The notes beneath the pieces were generated by a model that worked only from the letters and a program-made list of their open reading frames with translations, was not told the DNA's origin and searched no databases. A program made the position numbers and the translations under genes. Shown here piece after piece: positions 20,243 through 28,655 of a DNA stretch of 64,000 nucleotides (the first letter of the stretch is position 1; each line of letters begins with the position of its first letter). The stretch spans positions 372,001-436,000 of the forward strand of contig NC_012993.1 in the NCBI RefSeq assembly GCF_000026365.1, given 5' to 3'. This DNA comes from Zygosaccharomyces rouxii. Taxonomy: Eukaryota; Ascomycota; Saccharomycetes; Saccharomycetales; Saccharomycetaceae.

Positions 20243-23200
20243 ATGAGCTGGGAACCTATTGAGACTTCATTAGACACTATTGAAAGTGGACTCTCCAACT
20301 TGAATGAAGACTCGTTGCCATCCGTGTTAAGGGCTTTGGACCGATTCCAGCAAGATCCACTCGTATTGATTCACAGGGGTGTCCTCACTAGATATGTTTC
20401 ACTGATATGTGACAATTTCTTTGAGCTGTCGTCGCACACCAAGCTGCTGCGATGTAAGGTGTTTTACACTATCTCTAAAGTAGTATCATGGAAAAGAAGC
20501 GTCCGATATCTGCCCATAGACGTTTATATCTTGAAAAAATTAGTGCCGCTGTTAGAAAACCAGAGAGAAGACAATTGGTATATTCAGTTCTTTATCCTAT
20601 GCTGGATCTACGTCCTGTGTCTGTCGCCATTCCAGTTAGAAATCGATGAAAAATTGTATCACTTGGTCTCTCACTGTAAGGCTCCCTCGACAGTACCGCT
20701 AGTAGTTAACATTCGTTCGCAACTTTTGTCCAAGAATAAGGCGCTTTTCCACAAATACAGAGATGAGTTGGACCTGTCGACGTTTAATGCAATTTTAAAA
20801 TTAGTCATACATCAAGAGGATTCCGTAGTGGATATGCAGACACTTAACAGGTTTACAGAGCACTGTCTACATGGACCGGTAGATATTGTTAAGTTGAAGA
20901 TGTTGCCCAAATTATTCTTGAGGTACGCGTTGGAGATGGATGCAAACCGCACGCAAGATATCATTACGTGGGTCGTGAGCCAGTTCGGTCATGATTTCAC
21001 CGATACGCGGTTTGCAATAGCCCATTGTTATGCGAAGATTGTGAAAATTGTCGTTGGCGAATTGGAAGAAGAGGAGATGTTCGGACTACTGGTTGAGAAT
21101 TGTCTGAATCCTACTGCGAAGATGCTCAGGTTCGAACCCTGGGATGTCTTGGATCAAAATCGTTTGCATACGTACCTGTTGGTGATTGCGGAGTTATCGA
21201 CTACAATAGTGGAGCATGCTCCGGAGGACGCGGTTAGTAGAATCTGTCAGGATATCATACCGTATGCGTCTAGATTCCAACAGTTGAGAGCTAACACAAT
21301 AAAGGGTTCGCAAATAAGAGACGCTTCCAATTTCATATGTTGGTCACTGGCGAGAGCTAAAAATGGTAAAGATCACGTTGGAAAGGAAGATCTGAACAAT
21401 GTGTTTCTAAACGTACTCATGTGCTCGCTGTTCGATAGAGAACTGCTGATTCGTAAATCCGCTAATGCGGCCTTGCAAGAGATTTTGGGAAGGTACGTTA
21501 CCTTTGCTGGTATTCTCGATAATAAGACTATCTTGCAAATCATTGAATTACCGATCAACAATCTACCAAAGCATATTACTAGCAACACTTTGAAGCTGTA
21601 CGAAATGCTGAGCCACAACGATGAACGGTTTTCCACGTTTATGATTCACTGGCTGTTTGATTCATGTATAATGGCGAATCACGATTTGAGTATGGTTCAA
21701 TGGACTACGTGGACCTTATGCCAATGGGCAAAAGATCTGCCGAATGGTCTCCGGGACACGGGTATTCTAGGCCGAATTGAAAATCTAAAAGTGTCGACCC
21801 CTCTTGAAGCCTCCCGATTGCTGTATTTGCTTGTTCAGATGAAGTCACGTGGTTTGTCGTTGGCGGCAACGCGCATGCATGCTCTTTCGAAGCTAGTTTT
21901 GGATTCAACAGTGGATAGGCGGTTCAGGAGGAATGATTATGAGCTGTTCCAGTTCTTGGCCATCTTTGAATACGCCGCGTTGATGCTGCAGGATGATGGA
22001 TGTGGGTTTGCATTAGACGTGGAATTTATTGATCTCGTTTTCCGAATGTTGAGAGGGTTTGAGCCTTCGATTCGGTTCCATCAGGATATGGTACGTTTAC
22101 TGAGAGTCGTGCTGCCTATTGTTTCGACTGCAAGCGCCAAATTTGTCTCTACGGAAGCAGAGACTAGGTTTTGGGACCATTTCGAACATTTGATTCGTTC
22201 AAACAACTCTTGTTGTTGTTATTCCTTTTCCACCATAGAATCCCACAGGTTCGTCAAGACTTTTCGAAACAACCTACCTTTGATGGATTGTCAGGGCAAA
22301 TCTCAAACTCTCGATTCCTTCCAGACGGTTCATTCGTTGCGCAACGCGGTACAGGTGGATAAGCACATTTTGGTCCTTGTGACAAAATTACTTGATGATT
22401 ACACTATTACGGAGCAAGGTGATGTTGGACGATTAGTAAGAACTAGTGCTGCCCAGTTAGTTTCAAAAAACCAAGACTTGTTCGAGGAAGAGCAACTGAG
22501 GTCGCAGGTGATTTCAAGTCTCATCAGATTATCTGGGGAACCCAATGAAGAGATACGAAGTATTGCCATAAACGTTCTGCAAAAAACTGCCGGGTTGTGT
22601 GTCGAAGATAAGATTGATCTTTTACGATTAATGGAATTTCAAAGTTCGCAGTTTAATGATTATTTAAAGGAATTTTGGAAAGGTTTCTTAATGTCTGCAG
22701 GAGCTATTCACTCTACAGAAATTCAAATCAGAACGGCAATTGATGCTTTCCTGCACTATTATAATCTTTTGCCCAATGATTCGGAGAGATTGGCAGTCTG
22801 CAACGATCTAGTTAGAATTATACCGTCCGCCAACTTGATTACTGAGAGTAAATCACAACAAACATTGGATCCTGAGACCCGTATTGTTAATCAGGACATC
22901 TTAAAGATAACAGTCAGTTATATTAATTTTTGGCATAGAGTCTTGGAGTCAGGTCTCCGAATCGATCCAAATTTTAATTTTCAGGGATTCTATGCAAAAT
23001 TATACAACTTACATCTCCTCAATGGAGCCAGTCTATTGAGGTCAACTATAGTTGGCTTTTTCGCACAACTGGTGGTAAGCCTTGTACATTCGAGGGACCT
23101 GTCAGATAGAAAATTGATAAATTCTATCATAGAGCGGCTATTGACTATTATGAAAAGAGAAGCTTCACGCAGAAGAAAAGCTACTCAAACATCATTAGAA

Positions 23201-23332
23201 CAAGATTGTCTCAAGGCCCTAGCCACGATTTTCCTAGAATTGAAGTCATTCACAAAATTGGATGATCTTGTCAAATGCAGCAATAGTAAGGAAGGGCTTC
23301 TCGAATCATCGATCTCTATGTTCACGATGTAA
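20243..23332 (+). CDS. CIN1: Tubulin folding cofactor D, Cin1
   Basis: The gene encodes 1029 aa (about 1014 in S. cerevisiae). Cin1 is the TBCD homolog that binds beta-tubulin and acts with Pac2, Cin2 and Cin4 in tubulin heterodimer assembly; loss causes benomyl sensitivity and chromosome instability. The sequence is a long helical HEAT-like solenoid with no catalytic motif, as expected. The N-terminal ESGLSNLNEDSLPSVLRALDRFQQDP and the synteny next to MNE1 support the call. The ATG at 20243 is the first in frame. The stop codon lies inside the convergent MNE1 reading frame: the two CDSs overlap by 11 bp. Confidence 0.93.
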   Translation: MSWEPIETSLDTIESGLSNLNEDSLPSVLRALDRFQQDPLVLIHRGVLTRYVSLICDNFFELSSHTKLLRCKVFYTISKVVSWKRSVRYLPIDVYILKKLVPLLENQREDNWYIQFFILCWIYVLCLSPFQLEIDEKLYHLVSHCKAPSTVPLVVNIRSQLLSKNKALFHKYRDELDLSTFNAILKLVIHQEDSVVDMQTLNRFTEHCLHGPVDIVKLKMLPKLFLRYALEMDANRTQDIITWVVSQFGHDFTDTRFAIAHCYAKIVKIVVGELEEEEMFGLLVENCLNPTAKMLRFEPWDVLDQNRLHTYLLVIAELSTTIVEHAPEDAVSRICQDIIPYASRFQQLRANTIKGSQIRDASNFICWSLARAKNGKDHVGKEDLNNVFLNVLMCSLFDRELLIRKSANAALQEILGRYVTFAGILDNKTILQIIELPINNLPKHITSNTLKLYEMLSHNDERFSTFMIHWLFDSCIMANHDLSMVQWTTWTLCQWAKDLPNGLRDTGILGRIENLKVSTPLEASRLLYLLVQMKSRGLSLAATRMHALSKLVLDSTVDRRFRRNDYELFQFLAIFEYAALMLQDDGCGFALDVEFIDLVFRMLRGFEPSIRFHQDMVRLLRVVLPIVSTASAKFVSTEAETRFWDHFEHLIRSNNSCCCYSFSTIESHRFVKTFRNNLPLMDCQGKSQTLDSFQTVHSLRNAVQVDKHILVLVTKLLDDYTITEQGDVGRLVRTSAAQLVSKNQDLFEEEQLRSQVISSLIRLSGEPNEEIRSIAINVLQKTAGLCVEDKIDLLRLMEFQSSQFNDYLKEFWKGFLMSAGAIHSTEIQIRTAIDAFLHYYNLLPNDSERLAVCNDLVRIIPSANLITESKSQQTLDPETRIVNQDILKITVSYINFWHRVLESGLRIDPNFNFQGFYAKLYNLHLLNGASLLRSTIVGFFAQLVVSLVHSRDLSDRKLINSIIERLLTIMKREASRRRKATQTSLEQDCLKALATIFLELKSFTKLDDLVKCSNSKEGLLESSISMFTM

Positions 23333-25223
23333 CAGGAGAGCTATGTGTGATGGTGTAACTTAAGCAGTTTGATAATCTTTCTGAGTACTCTAGGTCAATG
23401 GAAAGGGAATAAACGGATTGATTGCGTATCAAGTCTTCTAATTGATCACCAACCGCGTCCATGGACAATAATGTCTTGGTCGTGATTCGCGGAGAATAAT
23501 TCTCTCCAAATAGTCTTCGGATATCATCATCTTTCACTTGAGAGCCATTTAATCTTCTTTCGGTGAAAAGATCTTTAGCATTCTTCTCAATTTCGTTAAT
23601 CCGTTTATTAAGTTTGGGGTTATTGATCTGGTTCAAGAGAAGAGAAATGCGATGCGGTAGGCGCCAATCAACAGATTCTGCACCTGTGTAAAGAGTATGA
23701 CCTTGATTTTTCAAATAGTGATAGAGAAAGTAGTAAATCGTATGACGATCTGCTTTATAAGCACAGGCTTTCATCAAATGGTAATAGTCATTATCGTTGA
23801 ATTGGAAACCGATGTCTGGATAATGCTTTTGTAGAAAATCATGCAAAGTGTAGGCTGTGATTTTGGATGAGTTACTGTTGGAAATGGATTTGACCAGAGC
23901 ATGGAAACCGGAGCTTTTTGTAGATCCTATTAATTTATGCGAATAGATTAAATATTGGCAAAATTCCCTTTTGTATACGAGAAATTCTAGCATTGATAGC
24001 ATAAACCCGATGTTCTTGCGGGTTGCCAAATCGACCAAAATTGAATTAAAATAAAATGTCCTGAGTGAATCGTTAGCCCCCTCTGGTAATGGATTTGAAT
24101 CAATGAAAGCTTTCCAATCTTGTATAGTGGGACCAACGGAAGAAAGTATGCTTTGGGAATAATCAAATGGTAATTCCTCTTCAAACAAATCGATTTGACT
24201 TTGATGCAAAAAATTAATGTATTCAGACCATGACATATTTTTTCTCGCAATTTTGGTCCTCAAGTCTTGCTTATTACCGGCTAGAGTCAAGAGAACTTGA
24301 TCCATTCCCATCCTCTCACATAATTCCTTCAAAACCACATACGAATGTTCATCCATCTTAAAATTCCACTTCCTCTTTAGTTTTTTCAAAAAAGTACAAC
24401 AGATTTGTTCCTCGCCATTTAACAAGCAGGATTGCAGGATATTTAATAAGGGAGTAGAAAAGGCCTTTATTTGTTGTCCTGTAATTGATTTCTCCGCAAG
24501 AGAAGTGAGAATAAATTCTTCCAAAAATTCTAGCAATTTTATAAATTGGCCCGTCTGATGGTAAAATACTAGTTCTGCTAAGGGTTTGAGCCCATTTTGT
24601 CTAGGAGGCATCTCTTTGAAGGCGTCCAGTAAGGCTGCGATAGATTCGGACTTTATTACCACTAACAAGCAATTTTTGTAAAACTTAGTTTCGTGAGATA
24701 TTTGAGAGTTTGAACTTGAACGTATCAACTGGTTGTATCCACTCATTAACGTTATGCTAAAATTTGCCAATGCACGGAAATCTTTAAAATCGGAACAATT
24801 CAAAGACATTCTATAGATCATGTTAGAGACTTCATGGTAAAATTCAATTGGAACTTCCTCTCTGTTTCTAATGTGGCTTCCATTTTGTGATATCCACGTA
24901 ATATCAGACACCCTTATTTTATTCAACAGTGTAAAATACGCTGATGTGTTGTCGGTAGACCGCAACTTTTGTAAAGTTTTCAATACTACTGGTGAGTAAA
25001 TTGTAACCTCATTTTGCATATAAGCATGCTGTTTCCTTGTCAGCGCCTTTTTCAACCATTTATCTGTGATTGAATCCCTTGCATTATTTCTGTGTAAATG
25101 GTTCAATCTAGGGTTATTCCTTTCTGAAGTGCTGCGATCTGCAATCAAGATATCACGGGCAATCTTGCCCACATCCATAGAGAATCCTCTCTTGACAACA
25201 ACATTGACTGGAAAAGGTCTCAT
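23322..25223 (-). CDS. MNE1: Mitochondrial RNA splicing protein Mne1
   Basis: The gene encodes 633 aa (about 663 in S. cerevisiae). Mne1 is a mitochondrial matrix protein needed for splicing of the COX1 group I intron aI5-beta. The N-terminus, MRPFPVNVVVKRGFSM, is basic and lacks acidic residues, consistent with a mitochondrial presequence. The rest is helical with PPR-like character but no sharp motifs. Identification leans on length, presequence and position between CIN1 and MEK1, as in S. cerevisiae. The ATG at 25223 is the first in frame. Confidence 0.85.
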   Translation of the reverse strand: MRPFPVNVVVKRGFSMDVGKIARDILIADRSTSERNNPRLNHLHRNNARDSITDKWLKKALTRKQHAYMQNEVTIYSPVVLKTLQKLRSTDNTSAYFTLLNKIRVSDITWISQNGSHIRNREEVPIEFYHEVSNMIYRMSLNCSDFKDFRALANFSITLMSGYNQLIRSSSNSQISHETKFYKNCLLVVIKSESIAALLDAFKEMPPRQNGLKPLAELVFYHQTGQFIKLLEFLEEFILTSLAEKSITGQQIKAFSTPLLNILQSCLLNGEEQICCTFLKKLKRKWNFKMDEHSYVVLKELCERMGMDQVLLTLAGNKQDLRTKIARKNMSWSEYINFLHQSQIDLFEEELPFDYSQSILSSVGPTIQDWKAFIDSNPLPEGANDSLRTFYFNSILVDLATRKNIGFMLSMLEFLVYKREFCQYLIYSHKLIGSTKSSGFHALVKSISNSNSSKITAYTLHDFLQKHYPDIGFQFNDNDYYHLMKACAYKADRHTIYYFLYHYLKNQGHTLYTGAESVDWRLPHRISLLLNQINNPKLNKRINEIEKNAKDLFTERRLNGSQVKDDDIRRLFGENYSPRITTKTLLSMDAVGDQLEDLIRNQSVYSLSIDLEYSERLSNCLSYTITHSSPVTS

Positions 25224-25363
25224 ATTAGCATTATGGGTTGATAAATAACGGTAGCTCTCTAACTTCTTTTTTGTTTAAAGTGGTAGATTTGTCAATAGTA
25301 TTTAGCCAGTTAGAAAAAGAACACAATCACTGTCAACGTGTTGAAGTAACGTGAATGATAAAG

Positions 25364-26907
25364 TTAAATATTCGTCCTTTGCCTCTTTTTGTTAGGAATA
25401 GTTTGATCCAGCATAATGCATTTAGGTAATTTACGTTTCCATTCGGACTTTTTCTCTAATTCATTAGGTTCCGACTCTTCGGGTTCCACACCATTTAAAA
25501 TCTTCTTGGAGTATATCTTCTTTAATTGCTCATGGTGCTTAGAGATCCAAGGATGTTTAAGACTTCTATTACTATCCAGTCTTTTGTTAACGTCCACTTC
25601 TAAAAGCTTACGAACGAAATCCTTGGCGGTATCGGCTACCACGTCCCATTGTTTGGCGTTAAAATTTAATTTCCCGACTTTGGCATTTTGAATAATACTT
25701 CTTTCAGTACCATCTCCATAGAATGGTGAAATACCAGTTAACATGATATGTGTAATAACTCCTAGTGACCACAGGTCACACTTGCTATCGTAACCTTTTT
25801 GTTCCAGTGTAGCCGCGCGGGAGAAGGATTGGTATGCCTTTCTACTAGCTCTGAATCCAACCTCAGGAGCACAATATTCGGGAGTACCAACCACTGTATG
25901 CATTCTTGTCTTCGCAGTAGATAAATCTTTGGCGATACCAAAGTCCGCTAGGACTATTCTAGTGCATGGCTCTGGTGAACATAGCAAAATGTTGTCCAAT
26001 TTAAGATCACGATGGACAATACCTCGATCGTGCAGATACTTGAGTGCATTTAATATTTGGTACACTATTATAAGAGATTCTGTCTCCGATACTGAAGTCA
26101 AACAGTCACTTTTAGCCAAGTATGAAAATAGATCTCCGCCAGGTATTAAATCTTGAAAGATGTACAGATTGTCCCTTAGATCACAATAAGTGTGGTGAAC
26201 TTTAATGATATTTGGCTGCAAGTTTTTGTTAGTAAATAAAAATTATTCAAAAATCGGAGATAAGAAAGGTATTACCTTCTGCAACGTACATGGTTCAACT
26301 TTAATAAAATTTTAGCCTCTTTGTCCAACTTATTTGGTTTTAATTTAATGATTTTCACTGCGTAGTTTTCTGGAGACCATTTGTCTCTGTTATTCGTATT
26401 TTCATCTCTTGAATCCTTGTATGCAATTAGAACGTGTCCAAATGTACCATTACCAATTACTTTTGGTGTGACTCGCCATTGTTCTACTTTATCTTCAAAC
26501 CCCAGTTGTTGTAGTAATTTATTGTTGATTCTTTGTGATTCATTGATAAATTTGAACTTTCCACCACCACGACACAGTTCAACAATATCACCATCTTGTA
26601 ATAGATACGTTGTATTTTTCTTCAACATGAGACCATTCAAGTAAGTTCCATTCAGAGAGCAATCCTTAATGTAACACATTGGTGTTGATTCTTCATCGAA
26701 CAGAACCGCCCAAAATATGCAGTGTATCGATGAAATAGCAGGGTCCTCTACAACTAAATCGCATTCTTTTCCATTACGTCCTAATTTCAGAATGGAGTGT
26801 TTACGTATTGCTAAAAGTTTGGAGTAGCCGCCGACCCCTGAATCACCATTACTATCTAAATCTACCACATCTATGGTTTCCAAATAACCTAAAGCTGTTC
26901 CTGGCAT
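25364..26907 (-). CDS. MEK1: Meiosis-specific kinase Mek1, two exons
   Basis: Two reverse-strand exons, 26907-26290 (206 codons) and 26215-25364 (283 codons plus stop), join to 489 aa; S. cerevisiae Mek1 is about 497. Mek1 is the Rad53-like effector kinase that acts with Hop1 and Red1 on meiotic chromosome axes to favour interhomolog recombination. An N-terminal FHA domain (about residues 30-110) shows LGRNG, SSIHCIFW and CSLNGTYLNG. The kinase domain has the ATP lysine in YAVKIIK (K185), HRDLKLDN (H274-D276), DFG (297-299) and GTPEYCAPE. The exon junction restores KLNH-PNIIK exactly. Unspliced reading stops 5 codons after the junction, giving an FHA-only product. Neighbours match S. cerevisiae. 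Confidence 0.95.
26216..26289 (-). other. MEK1: Spliceosomal intron of MEK1 (74 nt)
   Basis: Reverse strand: donor GTACGT at 26289-26284, branch point TACTAAC 16 nt before the acceptor G, acceptor TTGCAG ending at 26216. Phase 0, between His206 and Pro207, inside the kinase N-lobe. The intron holds ATACCTTT, one mismatch from the Mer1 enhancer AYACCCUY. The junction restores a conserved kinase sequence. Confidence 0.95.
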
Positions 26908-27625
26908 AATAATAATCCTTTGAAATGGTCCTTAAACTTATTAGGTATCGATTTCTGTTTTCCTTTTCTGTTGAGGAGTTGTTGGTAAAAGAATGAATTG
27001 TAAAACTAAACGTTAACACTTATATAGGCGTAGGAGGTTAAAAACCAAAAGCGCTGCAAGAGAAGTAGACTAGGAGCACCAGGTTCCAATTCATCGATTG
27101 TTAACCGTACTAGACTTAGGGACACCATAGTTTTTACTCTGAGATTTTGGCAAAGAATAAAGACGGTAGTGGTGTGTTCGGCGGTTCAATCAGTAAATGC
27201 TAAGAATATATAGTTCTTTAAACTGGTAGATTACAGGGCTTTGAAAGGATTACTCAAACAAATACCGGTTACAGATGATAAGTATTTATGCTTATCTTTT
27301 ACTCTTCTGCGGTGCATATATCCATCCATCAACTCCGTCCTCTGAATTATTGATTGCATTTTTTTGTACAATTCGAACATCAGAGCCTGAGAGAAGGGAA
27401 GAGTATCAATTGACTTAATATAGCAAGATGAAAGCTTCCAAGGGTCTCAGCGGCTAATTAAACTGGGATTTCGTACTACTATTGCATTAGACATCATCAC
27501 GTGACCATCTCTTCTCCGGACACAGGGATCAGCTCGCTGTACTCATCGATTAAAACGTCCCTCACTTATAAACGTTTTACAAAGGGGTGGATAGTGAATT
27601 ACCCAAAGCTTAACTATTGATAATT
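26908..27625. promoter_or_regulatory. MEK1-TFB6 divergent promoter region
   Basis: This 718-bp region carries no ORF of note. TTCGGCGGTT (27177-27186) is, on the MEK1 strand, an 8/10 match to the meiotic URS1 operator TAGCCGCCGA, about 270 bp upstream of MEK1. TCAGCGGCTA near 27447 is a 9/10 match. A CACGTG E-box is at 27498-27503, about 125 bp upstream of TFB6. All are candidates only. Confidence 0.45.
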
Positions 27626-28522
27626 ATGTCCGAGCCAGAGACTCCATTGCATGCTCCCCCAAATGAACAGTTAGATTTGAGCAATATAAAAGAACTGGAT
27701 GAAAATGATATGACCGATTTAGACCTTGTCTCTGAAATTGAAAACCCTGAAAGCCGTAATAGTAATAGTAAACCTGAGTCTAAGAGAGAATTTACAGAAG
27801 ATGAGGATATGTATGATGACGTGGATGATTTTAAACCAAGAATCAATATTGGCTCACCCTTCAATTCTAGTACCGATATGGGACAGCTGGGGTCATCGCA
27901 AAATTCTGGAAGACCAAGAGGTAGACTATCGCTATCACAGCAATCTAAATTTATCGCTTATTTGGATGAGCAGCTGATGAATATCCAGAGAAAATTCGTA
28001 CAATCTCGTGGTCTTAACGCGGAGAATGGATATTCAGGGTTAGCGCCCTTATTACAAGATTTAAAATCTGTGATCGATTTTATTTGGTATTCCATAGATG
28101 GCACGACTCCCAACACCGAGAAACTACTTACACAAGATGTATCTGAAATTTCTGTTGATCAGTTCGAAAGCTCCAAATCTACTTATTTTGGCCAAACTGC
28201 ATATCTCATGAGAGTTGCCGACGACATTATGGATTATACGGAAAAATTCGATTTGGACCAGTTGGATTTCCATGAAAAAGGTAGTGTGGTAACTAAGCTC
28301 TTTAAGCTTTTGTTCATCTTGGATCATATCTTTGCCCGACTGCTAGATGGAACCATTCCTGGTAGAACTAAGATGAATCTTACAGATGCTGTGAGGATGA
28401 GAGCTATAGCAGAAAGGACAAGAACAAGACTACCCCGATACTTGGGTCAAAAACAGGTGCATGGATACCACTATGAAGTGAGTAAAATATACGAAGAAAG
28501 CTTAGAGAGATGCAGCGGCTAA
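27626..28522 (+). CDS. TFB6: TFIIH-associated protein Tfb6
   Basis: The gene encodes 298 aa (about 343 in S. cerevisiae). Tfb6 promotes dissociation of the Ssl2 helicase from TFIIH after initiation. The N-terminal third is acidic and serine-rich (ESKREFTEDEDMYDDVDDF); the conserved core begins at RLSLSQQSKFIAYLDEQLMN and runs through a helical region to the C-terminus (RTRTRLPRYLG). The open frame starts at a TTG three codons earlier; ATG at 27626 is taken. Identification rests on the helical core plus position between MEK1 and SOG2. Confidence 0.88.
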   Translation: MSEPETPLHAPPNEQLDLSNIKELDENDMTDLDLVSEIENPESRNSNSKPESKREFTEDEDMYDDVDDFKPRINIGSPFNSSTDMGQLGSSQNSGRPRGRLSLSQQSKFIAYLDEQLMNIQRKFVQSRGLNAENGYSGLAPLLQDLKSVIDFIWYSIDGTTPNTEKLLTQDVSEISVDQFESSKSTYFGQTAYLMRVADDIMDYTEKFDLDQLDFHEKGSVVTKLFKLLFILDHIFARLLDGTIPGRTKMNLTDAVRMRAIAERTRTRLPRYLGQKQVHGYHYEVSKIYEESLERCSG

Positions 28523-28655
28523 AAAAGACAAAAACAAGAAAAAAAAAAAGAGCCAAAATAGGACAAAATAATGAATACTATCTATTTGCCAATAAGCTAA
28601 TGCTAAATTTGTATAACGCCACTAAAAACCGGTAATAAATGCAAAAGGTGATGGC

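Noticed and set aside
26825..26834. TAGCCGCCGA, an exact URS1 sequence near the MEK1 start.
   Set aside because: It lies inside the MEK1 coding region, on the opposite strand, about 75 bp after the ATG; probably coincidence, although URS1 can work in either orientation.
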